A DNA stretch of 64,000 nucleotides. Origin: Amycolatopsis vastitatis. GTDB lineage: Bacteria; Actinomycetota; Actinomycetes; Mycobacteriales; Pseudonocardiaceae. The notes under the pieces were generated by a model. The model did no database searches, was not told where the DNA came from, and saw only the letters and a list, made by a program, of their open reading frames with translations. How positions within the stretch are numbered: position 1 is the stretch's first letter; each line of letters opens with the position of its first letter. The stretch lies in NCBI RefSeq assembly GCF_002234595.1, contig NZ_NMUL01000053.1, positions 1-64,000 on the forward strand, in the 5' to 3' direction. The position numbers and the translations under genes are program-made. Below are positions 8,626 through 16,926 of this stretch, piece by piece.

Positions 8626-9441
8626 TCACAGCTTCCGGTAGGGCGCCGGGCTCAGCCGGTCGCGGACGAGCAGTTTCAGGTACTGCACGACGGTGCGTCG
8701 CAGCTTCAGCTTGCTGGGTCCCTGCTTGCGGTCGTACCGCAGGGCCAGCGGGACCTCGGTGATCACCGGGCGGCAGTGGCGGAGCTTGAGCAGCAGCTCC
8801 ACCATGCAGGCGAAGCCCTGCTCTTCGATGAGCCGTTCGCCCCAGTGGGCGGAAGCGCGCGCCAGCAGGGACGCCCGGTAGGCGCGGTAGCCGCTGGTGA
8901 AGTCCCGGACGCCGTCGACGTCGAGGGCGCGGTGGAACAGCTGCGCCGCGCCGCGGGACAGCAGGCGCCGCCCGAACGGGGCGGTCCGGTCGTCGCCGCC
9001 CGGGACGAACCGGGAGCAGATGGCGACGTCCGCGCCGGCGGTGATCTGCGCCTGCAGCGCTCGGATCAGTGCCGGGTCGTGCGTGTCGTCGGCGTCCATC
9101 ACGACCACGATGTCGTCGGGGCCGGCTTCCTCCAGCGCGGCCCGGAGCCCGGACTGCACGGCCCGGCCGAGCCCGAGGTTCACCAGGTGGCGCACGACGC
9201 GGACGTCGAGACCGCCGTAGCCGGACTCGGCGACGGCGACCGTGGCGTCGGCGGAACCGTCGTCGACGACCCAGACGGTGAGCTGCTCGGTGCGGGCCAC
9301 GTCGGCGAGCCGGTGCAGCAGCGGCGGCAGGGACGCTTCTTCGTTGAACGCGGGCAGCACGACGTGCGCCCGTCCGCCGGTCCGGCCGGCGGTGCGGTCC
9401 GGTTCGGACAGTGTGGCCAGGGTGGTCTCTTCGCGCGCCAC
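8626..9441 (-). CDS. Glycosyltransferase family 2 (polyprenyl-phosphate mannosyl/glucosyltransferase-like)
   Basis: 271 residues, GTG start with AGAGGGG upstream. GT-A features in order: HVVLPAFNEEASLPPLLHRL, the nucleotide site VVDDGSADAT, NLGLGRAVQSG, the metal-binding MDADDTHDP, and SGYRAYRASLLARA. The C-terminus has the RKQGPSKLKLRRT pattern of dolichol-phosphate-mannose-type transferases but no trailing membrane segments, so the donor is probably a nucleotide sugar and the acceptor a polyprenyl phosphate or sugar lipid at the inner face of the membrane. First gene of a two-gene unit with the FAD oxidoreductase. It is divergent from the sugar transferase gene across a 304-base gap. Confidence 0.85.
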   Translation of the reverse strand: MAREETTLATLSEPDRTAGRTGGRAHVVLPAFNEEASLPPLLHRLADVARTEQLTVWVVDDGSADATVAVAESGYGGLDVRVVRHLVNLGLGRAVQSGLRAALEEAGPDDIVVVMDADDTHDPALIRALQAQITAGADVAICSRFVPGGDDRTAPFGRRLLSRGAAQLFHRALDVDGVRDFTSGYRAYRASLLARASAHWGERLIEEQGFACMVELLLKLRHCRPVITEVPLALRYDRKQGPSKLKLRRTVVQYLKLLVRDRLSPAPYRKL

Positions 9442-9745
9442 GGTTCCCCTCTGATCGTTGTGCTGCTCACCCGGACGGAGCCGGGTTTCGTGCGGCCGTC
9501 GAGTGATAGTCGGCTATCTTGTGTGGTTTCTTTAGTGGCCCGGAAAATCCCCCGGAAGGACGCACGTCATCAGAACTACTTGGTGTTTCCTGAAATCACC
9601 GGATCGGGTCTGTCGAACACCCCTATCGAGTGTATTTCCGGGACGTCGCGGAAAAATTCACTCGATCGAGCCGGTGTTGCCTCTAATGGCTGAGTCGTGA
9701 AGAAAGCGAGAATAGGATCCTCATGTCAAGAAGAGGTCGAGACCG
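9442..9745. promoter_or_regulatory. Divergent intergenic region between GT2 and sugar transferase genes
   Basis: This gap is visibly AT-richer than its neighbours (for example around 9590-9720) and must contain the promoters of both divergent units. I could not assign -35/-10 boxes. Near its right end a small open frame ATG 9723 to TGA 9749 (8 codons, MSRRGRDR) sits after AGGATCC and overlaps the GTG start of the sugar transferase as GTGA, so it could act as a translational leader. No strong inverted repeat was seen. Confidence 0.4.
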
Positions 9746-11188
9746 GTGACTGAACTCAAGGACACGGTCCTCGCCGAAGCGGTGCCGGTGCCGCGGCGCG
9801 CCCGGCCGGGTGACCGCCGGGGCGACCGCCGGGACGATCCTGTCCGCGGCCGCCCGCTGCTGGCCCGGGTCAACGCCGTGGCCGTGCTGCTCGCCGCCGT
9901 CGACGGCGCCGCCTGGCTGACCGCGGTGCTGCGGACCGGCCCCGGCCCGGTGTGCGCGGTGGTCACCGCCGCGGCGCTCGCCGGGACGCGGGTCGGCGGC
10001 CGGGTCCACCGCCGCCGCCTCTGGCTCTCCTGGCTGCAGGACCTCCCGCGCTCGGTCACCACCACCGTGCTGGCGTTCGCGCTCGTCACCGGAACGGCGC
10101 TCGTGGCCGGGATGGACGGGGACGACACCGCGCGGATGCAGGAGGTGGTCCTGCTCTTCGCCGTGCTCAGCGAAGGTGTCCGGCCCGCGGTCTTCGCGTT
10201 CGGCCGGTGGGGCCGCCGCCGGCTGCGCCGCTGCGACCGGGCCGTCGTGGTGGGGTCGGGGCGGATCGGCGGCGAGCTGGTCCGCACCATGCTGGAACAC
10301 CCGGAGTTCGGCCTGCTCCCGGTCGGCGTCGCGGCGTCCGCACCGGACCCGGCGCCCGCCGGGCTGCCGGTCGAGCCGATCCGCGGCGACCTGACCGAGG
10401 CCATCGCCCGGCTGCGCGCGGGCACGGTGATCCTCGCCCCGGCCGGCGACGGCGACGGCGCGGTCGTCGACGCCGCCATCACCGCCCACCGGCTGGGATG
10501 CGTCACGCTGGTGCTGCCGCACCTGTTCGAGCTCTGCCCGGACGGGCCGGGCGTCGACCGGCTGCGCAGCTACCCGCTGGTGTGGCTGGGCGGGGCGCCC
10601 ACCCGGCGGCCCAGCTGGTGGGTCAAGCGCGCCGTCGAGACGACGCTGGCCGCGGCCGCGCTCTTCGCGCTCGCGCCGGTGATCGCCTGCTGCGCGCTGG
10701 CGATCGCGCTGGAAAGCGGCTTCCCGGTCTTCTTCCGGCAGGTGCGGGTCGGGATGGACGGCGGCACGTTCGTGCTCTACAAGCTGCGCAGTGTCCGGCA
10801 GGCCGCCGTCGACGATTCGCAGACCCGCTGGTCGGTCGTGGGCGACAGCCGGGTCGGGCCGGTCGGCCGGTTCCTGCGCCGGTCCTCTTTGGACGAGCTG
10901 CCGCAGCTGTGGAACGTCGTGCGCGGGGACATGTCGCTGGTCGGCCCGCGGCCGGAGCGGCCGGTGTTCGTGCACGAGTTCTCCGCCGTCCACGACCTGT
11001 ACTGGGCCCGGCACCGGGTGCCGACCGGGCTGACCGGCCTGGCGCAGGTGCACGGCCTGCGCGGCGACACGTCGATCGCGGACCGGGCGCGCTACGACAA
11101 CTACTACATCGCGAACTGGTCCCTCTGGCTCGACCTCAAGATCGTCATTCTCACGGTGGGAGAACTGCTGTGCCGAAGGCAACGCTGA
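9746..11188 (+). CDS. Exopolysaccharide polyprenyl-phosphate sugar-1-phosphate transferase (initiating transferase)
   Basis: 480 residues from GTG 9746. The first half has about four hydrophobic segments and a Rossmann-like CoA-binding-type domain (AVVVGSGRIGGELVRTMLEHPEFGLLPVGV). The C-terminal catalytic domain has a re-entrant hydrophobic segment (VETTLAAAALFALAPVIACCALAIALESGFPVFF), then the RQVRVGMDGGTF, SLDELPQLWNVVRGDMSLVGPRPERPVF and DNYYIANWSLWLDLKI motifs of the WcaJ/WbaP family. These enzymes move a sugar-1-phosphate from UDP-sugar to undecaprenyl phosphate to start repeat-unit assembly. First plus-strand gene of the central EPS unit; it overlaps the next gene by 19 bases. Confidence 0.92.
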   Translation: MTELKDTVLAEAVPVPRRARPGDRRGDRRDDPVRGRPLLARVNAVAVLLAAVDGAAWLTAVLRTGPGPVCAVVTAAALAGTRVGGRVHRRRLWLSWLQDLPRSVTTTVLAFALVTGTALVAGMDGDDTARMQEVVLLFAVLSEGVRPAVFAFGRWGRRRLRRCDRAVVVGSGRIGGELVRTMLEHPEFGLLPVGVAASAPDPAPAGLPVEPIRGDLTEAIARLRAGTVILAPAGDGDGAVVDAAITAHRLGCVTLVLPHLFELCPDGPGVDRLRSYPLVWLGGAPTRRPSWWVKRAVETTLAAAALFALAPVIACCALAIALESGFPVFFRQVRVGMDGGTFVLYKLRSVRQAAVDDSQTRWSVVGDSRVGPVGRFLRRSSLDELPQLWNVVRGDMSLVGPRPERPVFVHEFSAVHDLYWARHRVPTGLTGLAQVHGLRGDTSIADRARYDNYYIANWSLWLDLKIVILTVGELLCRRQR

Positions 11189-12468
11189 TCCGCGAACACC
11201 CGGTGGCTCGCTTGACGGCCGTGCTCGTCCTGCTGGCCGGCTGCCTGACCGGGTGCGTCACCAGCTCGGCGCAAGAGGTCTCGGTCTCGGCGCCCCCGCC
11301 GAAGCCGCTGGCGCCGTGCGCCTGGTGGTACGGGATCGGCCGGGCACCGACCGCGGACGAGATCGTCCAGGCGGCCCGGCGGTACGAGGTCGTCGTGCTC
11401 AACGCCGACCAGAGCGCGGCGATGCGCCGGCTGCACCAGCTCAACCCGCAGGTGAAGGTGCTGGTGTACAAGGACCTCTCCAGCACGCGCAACTACCCCG
11501 GCGCGGTCGACGGTGGCCACGACGCCGCCTTCCTGCCGAGCGGCATCGGCTACGTCGCGGCGCAGCAGAACCACCCCGACTGGTTCGCCGTCGACGTCAA
11601 GGGGCGGCGGATCGAGTGGCAGGGCTTCCCCCGGCACTGGCAGATGACGGTGTGGGACCCGGACTACCAGCAGGCCTGGACCGACGCCGTCGTCGGCGAG
11701 GTGACCCGCGAGGGCTGGGACGGCGTGCTCGCGGACAACGACTTCAACACGCTGAGCTTCTACTCGTCGGCGGTGCTCGCGGGCACCGCGAACGTCGCGG
11801 AGACCGACCGCAAGCTCCGCGACGGCCTCGACGCGTTCCTGTCCCTGGCCGGTGACGCCTTCTCGAAGGCGAACAAGCTCCTGGTGCCCAACGTGTCCGA
11901 GACGCACCTGGTGCCGGGCCGGTGGACCGCGCACTCCCGCTTCGGGGGTGCGATGGAGGAGAACTTCGGGTTCCGCGAGGACCGCGGGTCCGGCGGCCTC
12001 CTGACGTTCCGCGGCAACGAGTTCCAGGAACTGCGCGCCCAGGCGGCACTCGGCGAGTCGCTGCTGTTGCTGGTGACGCGGACGCACGACGCGCGGGAGG
12101 AGCGGACCGGTTACGCGTCCGCGGCGCTGCTCGCCGGGCCGCGGACGTGCTGGACCCGGGCGACCACCGACGACTACCGGAACCCGGAGTGGTCGGCGTT
12201 GCAGGACAGCGGGCTGGGCGAGGCGGTGGACGCGGCCGGCCGCCTGCCCAACGGCGTCTGGACCCGGACGTTCACCCACGGCTGGATCGCGGTGAACACG
12301 ACGGCGTCCACCCAGACGGTGACCCCGCCCGAAGGCCTGGTCACCCCCGGCGCACCCACGCCTCCCCCCTCCACCACCCCGGCCGCCACCCCCACTCCGA
12401 CCCCGGCCCCGATCACGCTCGCCGCGGCGGACGCGATGATCCTGGTCGACCCACCCACCTCACCCTGA
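11170..12468 (+). CDS. Putative lipoprotein with GHL15-type glycoside hydrolase-like domain
   Basis: 432 residues from GTG 11170, which lies inside the end of the previous gene with GGGAG 7 bases upstream. The N-terminus is a lipoprotein signal (TAVLVLLAGCLTGC). The body reads as the TIM-barrel of glycosyl hydrolase-like family 15 (PF14885 type): WWYGIGRAPTADEIVQAARRYEVVVLN, KVLVYKDLSSTRNYP, HPDWFAVD, WDPDYQQAWTDAVVGEV, GVLADNDFN. The C-terminus is a Pro/Thr-rich linker (PTPPPSTTPAATPTPTP) and a short tail. Function inferred: trimming or release of the exported polysaccharide at the cell surface, because it is translationally coupled to the initiating transferase. GHL15 activity is not established from sequence alone. 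Confidence 0.75.
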   Translation: MPKATLIREHPVARLTAVLVLLAGCLTGCVTSSAQEVSVSAPPPKPLAPCAWWYGIGRAPTADEIVQAARRYEVVVLNADQSAAMRRLHQLNPQVKVLVYKDLSSTRNYPGAVDGGHDAAFLPSGIGYVAAQQNHPDWFAVDVKGRRIEWQGFPRHWQMTVWDPDYQQAWTDAVVGEVTREGWDGVLADNDFNTLSFYSSAVLAGTANVAETDRKLRDGLDAFLSLAGDAFSKANKLLVPNVSETHLVPGRWTAHSRFGGAMEENFGFREDRGSGGLLTFRGNEFQELRAQAALGESLLLLVTRTHDAREERTGYASAALLAGPRTCWTRATTDDYRNPEWSALQDSGLGEAVDAAGRLPNGVWTRTFTHGWIAVNTTASTQTVTPPEGLVTPGAPTPPPSTTPAATPTPTPAPITLAAADAMILVDPPTSP

Positions 12469-12487
12469 CCACCCGTGTCGACCCCCC

Positions 12488-12566
12488 AAACACGAGTGAT
12501 GCCCCCTCAATCACGCGAGATGCCTCCCCCATCACACGTGATGCCCGCCCAATCACCTGAGGTTGC
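12488..12566. repeat. Left block of short palindromic repeats (family C)
   Basis: Four degenerate units with about 21-base period, core ATCACRYGNGATGCC followed by C-rich spacers. The unit AATCACGCGAGATGCC (12509-12524) recurs as its exact reverse complement at 14674-14689 on the other side of the three-gene module. It is located directly after the GHL15 gene stop and 15 bases before the oxidoreductase stop, in a convergent intergenic region, where it might also act as a terminator. Confidence 0.85.
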
Positions 12567-12580
12567 CGGTTCAGGCGACG

Positions 12581-13507
12581 TCACCCAGCTGACACCTCGC
12601 GGTTGACGTGGGCGAGGAAGGTGAGGGTGCGGTCGGTCTGTTCGCGCGATCCGAACGGCACGGCGATGAATTCCGTGGCGCCGGCGTCGGCGTAGCGGCG
12701 AAGTTGCCGTCCCACCTCGTGTTCGTCGCCGACCACCACGACATCCGCCGGTCCACGTACGCCTTCCCGGTCGAACAGGGCCCGGTAACTCGGCACCTGG
12801 CCGGCTCCGCCGAAATGTGCGCTGGCCCAGGCTCTTGCCTGGTCGGCGTCTTCCGTGACGGCTATGGGCAGGTTGACCACAATGCGCGGGGCAGGCTTCC
12901 CGGCGGCCTCAGCGGCCGCGGTGATCCGCGGGGCGACATGGGTTCCGATCGTTCGCGGGCCCGTCCACACGGCAACGGTTCCGTCGGCGAGTTCGCCGGC
13001 GATGCGCAGCATGACCGGGCCCAGCGCGGCAAGGAGCACGGAGGGCGGTTGCGCGTCCGGCGTGTGCGTTTGTCCGGTGACCTGGTATATCTCGCCGTTG
13101 AACTCGATCGTCTCGCCGTGCAGCAGGGGCCCGAGAACGTCGAGATACTCGCGAGTGTGCCGGGCCGGGTGCTCGAAACGCAGTCCGAACACCGACTCGA
13201 CACGGTGCCGGTGGCCGGGCCCGATGCCGAGGGTGAGGCGGTTGCCGATGGCCGCTTGCACGCTCAGGGCCTGGCTTGCCAGCGTCAGCGGGTGGCGCGG
13301 GTAGGTGGTCACGACGGCCGTACCGAGCGGCAACCCCGGCACGGCGAGCCCGGCGACCGTCGCGGCGGTGAGCGCGTCGGCGGTATGCCGCTCGGCCCAC
13401 CACGCACCACCCAGCCCCAGTTCCGCGATGTGGCGGACCTCGTCGACGATGTCGGCCATCGTCTTGGGTCCATCGATTTCCAGGCCGACATTCGTTCCTA
13501 TGCGCAC
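12581..13507 (-). CDS. LLM-class F420-dependent oxidoreductase
   Basis: 308 residues from GTG 13507 (VRIGTNVGLEIDG). It has the luciferase-like monooxygenase TIM barrel: EVRHIAELGLGGAWWAERH, GTAVVTTYPRHPLTLASQALSVQAAIGNRLTLGIGPGHRHRVES, RHTREYLDVLGPLLHGETIEFNGEIYQV and the late FIAVPFGSREQTDRTLTFL. Actinobacterial proteins of this pattern (MSMEG_2256/Rv2161c group) usually use F420. The substrate is unknown. It overlaps the upstream NAD(P)H-binding gene by 10 bases and is under probable control of the divergent HxlR-type regulator. Together the three genes form a small redox module that interrupts the polysaccharide locus. Confidence 0.85.
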   Translation of the reverse strand: MRIGTNVGLEIDGPKTMADIVDEVRHIAELGLGGAWWAERHTADALTAATVAGLAVPGLPLGTAVVTTYPRHPLTLASQALSVQAAIGNRLTLGIGPGHRHRVESVFGLRFEHPARHTREYLDVLGPLLHGETIEFNGEIYQVTGQTHTPDAQPPSVLLAALGPVMLRIAGELADGTVAVWTGPRTIGTHVAPRITAAAEAAGKPAPRIVVNLPIAVTEDADQARAWASAHFGGAGQVPSYRALFDREGVRGPADVVVVGDEHEVGRQLRRYADAGATEFIAVPFGSREQTDRTLTFLAHVNREVSAG

Positions 13508-14154
13508 GGCGCCACTGCGATCAGGGCGCGATGGTGCTTCGGGGTCTCGATCTCGTCGATCAGGGCGACGGCGAGATCGGCGTAGGAGAACGTCGCCGAA
13601 TCGTCCACGGGCAAGATCCGGGTGCCGCCCGTCCGGTACCGGCCGGTGCGCGCCGCTTCGTTGTCCAAGACGACGGGCGGCGGGGCCAGCACCACCCAGT
13701 CGATGTCGGTGTCCGCTCCTTGCAGCGCCGCGAGCCCGGCCGCGTGCCCGAGCGAGAACGCCCTGCCCTCCGCCGGGAAACCGGGGTCGTCGTGCACCGC
13801 GACACCGGGTGCGGTTTCCAGCACCGTGCCGATGCCGATCGCGACCAACCGCCCGACACCGGCCCGCGCCAGCCCGTCCAGCAGCGCGCGGGCGGCGACC
13901 GGGAAGAAGGTCTCCGCCGGCACGTCCAGCCGGGCCGCGGCATTGACGGCCGCGTCGTGGCGCGCGGCGACCTCGGCCACGCTGTCCGGCTGGGTGACGT
14001 CGCCCGCGACCACGGCTATCCCGGTACCGGCCAGGTCCGGGTGCTGCTGCGGGTCGCGCACGACGGCGGTGACCTGGTGGCCCCGGGCCGTGGCCTCGGC
14101 CACCGCGTGGCGTCCTGCCCGGCCACCGGCACCGAAAACGACGATCTTGCTCAC
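13498..14154 (-). CDS. NAD(P)H-binding protein (atypical SDR, YwnB-like)
   Basis: Start chosen at GTG 14154 (VSKIVVFGAGGRAGRHAV), with GGAG 8 bases upstream; upstream in-frame codons do not add domain sequence. The N-terminal GAGGRAGR motif is the NAD(P)-binding loop of atypical short-chain dehydrogenases, followed by VTAVVRDPQQH, GDVTQPDSV, VAIGIGTVLE and the late RTGGTRILPVDDSATFSYADLAVALIDEIE. The canonical YxxxK pair is not evident, as usual for this NmrA/YwnB group. Members act as flavin or quinone reductases or redox sensors. First gene of a two-gene unit with the F420-type oxidoreductase. Confidence 0.83.
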   Translation of the reverse strand: MSKIVVFGAGGRAGRHAVAEATARGHQVTAVVRDPQQHPDLAGTGIAVVAGDVTQPDSVAEVAARHDAAVNAAARLDVPAETFFPVAARALLDGLARAGVGRLVAIGIGTVLETAPGVAVHDDPGFPAEGRAFSLGHAAGLAALQGADTDIDWVVLAPPPVVLDNEAARTGRYRTGGTRILPVDDSATFSYADLAVALIDEIETPKHHRALIAVAPCA

Positions 14155-14263
14155 TGCGATCACTCCGTTCGCCCCTGGCAGGGATTCGATCACCTGCCGA
14201 TGCCGCGAACGCTACGTGGCAAGCCCTTGGTTTCCGCAACGATAGTTACGTACGGTGGGCAGT

Positions 14264-14632
14264 GTGAGTGAGCCGCTGGACCCCGACATGTTCGCCGACT
14301 GCGCCCCCGTCGCGGCGCCGATGCGCATCGGTGACAAGTGGACCGCCAAGATCATCACGTGCCTGCGATCAGGGCCCCGCCGGTTCTCCGAGCTCCAGGC
14401 GCCGTTGCGGGGCATCACGCCCAAGGTGCTCACCGAATCGCTGCGGGCGCTGGAGCGGGACGGGATGATCACGCGCACCGCCTACCCCGAGATCCCACCC
14501 CGGGTCGAGTACGAACTGACCCCACTGGGCCACACGCTGTTCGAGCCGATGGCCGCCCAATGCGCCTGGAACCGCGAACACCTGCCCGAACTGCTCGCTG
14601 CCCGCGAAGCCCACGAAAGCACCGCAGGCTGA
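14264..14632 (+). CDS. HxlR-family transcriptional regulator
   Basis: 122 residues from GTG 14264 (VSEPLDPDMFADCAPVAAPM); GTG 14255 is a less likely alternative. It carries the HxlR winged helix: APMRIGDKWTAKIITCLRSGPRRFSELQAPLRGITPKVLTESLRALERDGMITRTAYPEIPPRVEYELTPLG. The early cysteine in FADCAP fits the redox- or electrophile-sensing members of the family. It is transcribed away from the NAD(P)H-binding/F420 oxidoreductase pair across about 109 bases; the gap contains TTACGTAC near 14246, a plausible operator half. Inferred role: repressor of the pair in response to a reactive compound. Confidence 0.88.
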   Translation: MSEPLDPDMFADCAPVAAPMRIGDKWTAKIITCLRSGPRRFSELQAPLRGITPKVLTESLRALERDGMITRTAYPEIPPRVEYELTPLGHTLFEPMAAQCAWNREHLPELLAAREAHESTAG

Positions 14633-14652
14633 ACGAGCGCGGTGCCGGAAGA

Positions 14653-14716
14653 GGCATCACGTGTGTCGGGATGGGCATCTCGCGTGATTGGAGGGGCATC
14701 ACACGTGATTGGCGGG
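14653..14716. repeat. Right block of short palindromic repeats (family C), inverted relative to the left block
   Basis: Three units of about 21 bases in the orientation GGCATC..CGTGATT. The middle unit at 14674-14689 is the exact reverse complement of 12509-12524. The third unit (14695-14716) contains the stop codon and the last codons (PANHV) of the GT4 gene 14699-15823, so the repeat has become coding sequence at that gene's 3' end. Confidence 0.85.
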
Positions 14717-15823
14717 TCGACACTGGGCGGCCAATTGGTCGTACAGGGCCAGGTGACGGCGGGCGCAGGCTTCGGGGCGGTAGCGGGTGTGGGCGCGCTC
14801 GGCGAGGAGACGGCCGAGCCGGGCGGGGTCGCGTTCCGCGAACAGGGCGCGCAGGGCGTCGGCGAGAGCCGGGATGTCGCCCGGCGGGGGCAGGAACGAC
14901 GGGCTGCCCGGCAGGTCGAGCATGGCCGGTACGCCGCCGGTGGCTGTCGCCAGAACGGGTTTCCCGGCGGCCATCGCCTCGGCCACCACCAGCGGCTGTT
15001 GCTCCATTGTGGACGGCAGGACGAGTGCGTCCGCGTCGGTGAGCAGGGCGGGGACGTCGGGACGGAACCCGAGGAACGTCACGCGCCCGGCGAGCGGTGG
15101 CTGCTGCGCGGCCTGTTCGGCTGAGGCGCGTTGCGGGCCGTCGCCGACCACGGTCAGCCGCGCATCAAGGGGCAGTACGCCGGGGAGCGCCAGTGCGGCG
15201 AGGAGGTCGAGGATTCCCTTGCGCTCCACCAGAAGCCCGACGAAGACGAGGTGCCGCACCGGTCCGCGCGGCGGGTTCGGCGAGGCAGGCTCGACGCAGT
15301 TGTCGATGTGCGCCAGCCGTCCCGCGGGGACCCGCAGGCGGCGGCGCAGGAACGCCCCCATCGCCTCGGCCGGCACGACCGTGCGGTCCAGCAACCGGGC
15401 GACGATGGCGTCCGCCGCGAGCACCGTCCGCGTGTAGACCGACGGCCCGGCGGACCGCCGCGAGCCGCGGAACCACGGCTCGGCGACGTCGTCGGGCACG
15501 CCGTGGTAGGTCTGGACCAGCGCCGGACGCGGGCCGAAGCGCAGGCCCGCGATCACCAGGCCCGCGCGCCGGTCCTGCGCGTGCACGACGTCGGGCCGCC
15601 ACGCCCGGATCGCCGCCCGCGCCCAGCCCGCGGCCGCGACGTCTTCCTTGCCGCCCACCGTCAGTTCCTCGTGACGGCCCTCGATCAACGACGCTCCGCG
15701 GGCGGGGACGGGACCGAAGACGCGGACGTCGGCGCCGTCGGCCGCCAGCGTCGCGGCCAGGCGCACGGTGACGTCCACCGGGCCGCCGCGGTCCTGGGTG
15801 AGCAGGTAGGCGATGCGGGTCAT
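14699..15823 (-). CDS. Glycosyltransferase family 4
   Basis: 374 residues, GT-B fold. N-terminal MTRIAYLLTQDRGGPVDVTVRLAATL and HAQDRRAGLVIAGL form the acceptor side. The C-terminal GT4 motifs are HLVFVGLLVERKGILDLLAAL, LTVVGDGPQRAS, VTFLGFRPDVPALLTDADALVLPSTMEQQPLVVAEAMAAGKPVLATATGGVP. It transfers a sugar from a nucleotide donor to the lipid-linked repeat unit in the cytoplasm; donor and linkage are unknown. It is the last gene of the long minus-strand EPS operon and its start overlaps the stop of the preceding GT4 as ATGA. The final five residues are encoded inside a dispersed palindromic repeat, so the original C-terminus may have differed. Confidence 0.88.
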   Translation of the reverse strand: MTRIAYLLTQDRGGPVDVTVRLAATLAADGADVRVFGPVPARGASLIEGRHEELTVGGKEDVAAAGWARAAIRAWRPDVVHAQDRRAGLVIAGLRFGPRPALVQTYHGVPDDVAEPWFRGSRRSAGPSVYTRTVLAADAIVARLLDRTVVPAEAMGAFLRRRLRVPAGRLAHIDNCVEPASPNPPRGPVRHLVFVGLLVERKGILDLLAALALPGVLPLDARLTVVGDGPQRASAEQAAQQPPLAGRVTFLGFRPDVPALLTDADALVLPSTMEQQPLVVAEAMAAGKPVLATATGGVPAMLDLPGSPSFLPPPGDIPALADALRALFAERDPARLGRLLAERAHTRYRPEACARRHLALYDQLAAQCRPANHV

Positions 15824-16926
15824 GAGATGCGCTCCGACGGGGTCAGTTTGTCGACGAGGGCGGCGATCTGGTCGGTCATCCGGCCGCGGTCGAAGGACAG
15901 CGCCACGCGGCGGCGGCCCCGCTCGCCTTCGCGCCGGGCCAGTCCGGGGTCGGCGAGCCGGTCGGCCACCGCTTCGGCGAGGCGGACGACGTCACCGGGC
16001 GGCAGCACCGCGCCCGCGTCCGCGACGCTCTGGCGCGTCCCGCCGACGTCGAACGCGACCACCGGCCGCGCGCACGCCATCGCCTCCAGCGGCACCAGGG
16101 CCATGCCTTCGGCCCGGGAGGGCAGGACGACGACGTCCGCGGCCGTGTACCAGGCCGCGGGGTCGTCGGTGTGCCCCGGCCACAGCACGGATTCGTGGCG
16201 CGCCACCGGATGCCGCTCGCGCCACACGGGACCCATCGGCCCGTCGCCGGCGAAGGCGAGTTTCGCGTCCGGCAGCCGCCGCAGCACCCCGGGCCACGCC
16301 GACAGCAGCTGGTCCTGGCCCTTCAGCTCGGCCAGCCGGCCGACGCACACCGCGAGCGGCGCCCGCGCGGGCAGGCCGAGCCGCCGCCGGGCGGCGGCCC
16401 GGTCGCCGGGGACGAACCGGGTGGTGTCGACGCCGTTGCAGACGACCTCCGCCTCGGCCGTCACACCCGCCGCCCGGCCGGCGGCCAGCTCGTCGTCGCT
16501 GACGCACACGAGGAGGGCGGTCCACCGCGAGGCGAACCGTTCCCACGCGGCGGACGCGCGACGCAGCGGCCCGCGTGCGCTGTCGAAGGACCACAGGTGC
16601 GGCTGGAAGACCGTCGGACGGCCACCGCGCACGGCCAGCCGTCCGGCCAGCCCGGCTTTCGAGCTGTGCAGGTGCACGACGTCCGGGTCCAGCTCGGTCA
16701 GGAGCCGGCGCAGCCGCAGTGCCTCGGTGAACGAACCGGGCCCGGGGGAGCGGCTCGCCGTCCAGCCGCGGACGTCGACGCCGAGTTCGCGGGCCTGCTC
16801 GGCGAGCCAGCCGGAAGGGCAGACGACGGTGACCGACCAGCCCCGGTTCCGTTGCGCCACCGCGAGTTCGAGGACGACCACGGCGACACCGGCGGTCACG
16901 GGCTGGGAGACGTGCACGATCCTCAC
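15820..16926 (-). CDS. Glycosyltransferase family 4
   Basis: 368 residues from GTG 16926 (VRIVHVSQPVTAGVAVVVLEL), overlapping the flippase stop as GTGA. GT-B features: the N-terminal glycine-rich loop, DPDVVHLHSSKAGLAGRLAVRG, VFQPHLWSFDSARG, then the donor domain with LAVCVGRLAELKGQDQLLSAW, KLAFAGDGPMG, and VVVLPSRAEGMALVPLEAMACARPVVAFDVGGTRQSV. Probable role: cytoplasmic addition of one sugar to the polyprenyl-linked repeat unit. The specific sugar cannot be told. One of three GT4 enzymes in this operon, which would fit a repeat unit of about four to six sugars when added to the GT2 and the initiating transferase. Confidence 0.9.
   Translation of the reverse strand: MRIVHVSQPVTAGVAVVVLELAVAQRNRGWSVTVVCPSGWLAEQARELGVDVRGWTASRSPGPGSFTEALRLRRLLTELDPDVVHLHSSKAGLAGRLAVRGGRPTVFQPHLWSFDSARGPLRRASAAWERFASRWTALLVCVSDDELAAGRAAGVTAEAEVVCNGVDTTRFVPGDRAAARRRLGLPARAPLAVCVGRLAELKGQDQLLSAWPGVLRRLPDAKLAFAGDGPMGPVWRERHPVARHESVLWPGHTDDPAAWYTAADVVVLPSRAEGMALVPLEAMACARPVVAFDVGGTRQSVADAGAVLPPGDVVRLAEAVADRLADPGLARREGERGRRRVALSFDRGRMTDQIAALVDKLTPSERIS

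Noticed and set aside
12581..14239. Single long gene for a fusion of NAD(P)H-binding and F420 oxidoreductase proteins
   Set aside because: Upstream of 13507 the oxidoreductase frame gives an Arg/Gly-rich non-homologous sequence, while the NAD(P)H-binding protein is encoded in another frame with its own stop at 13498.
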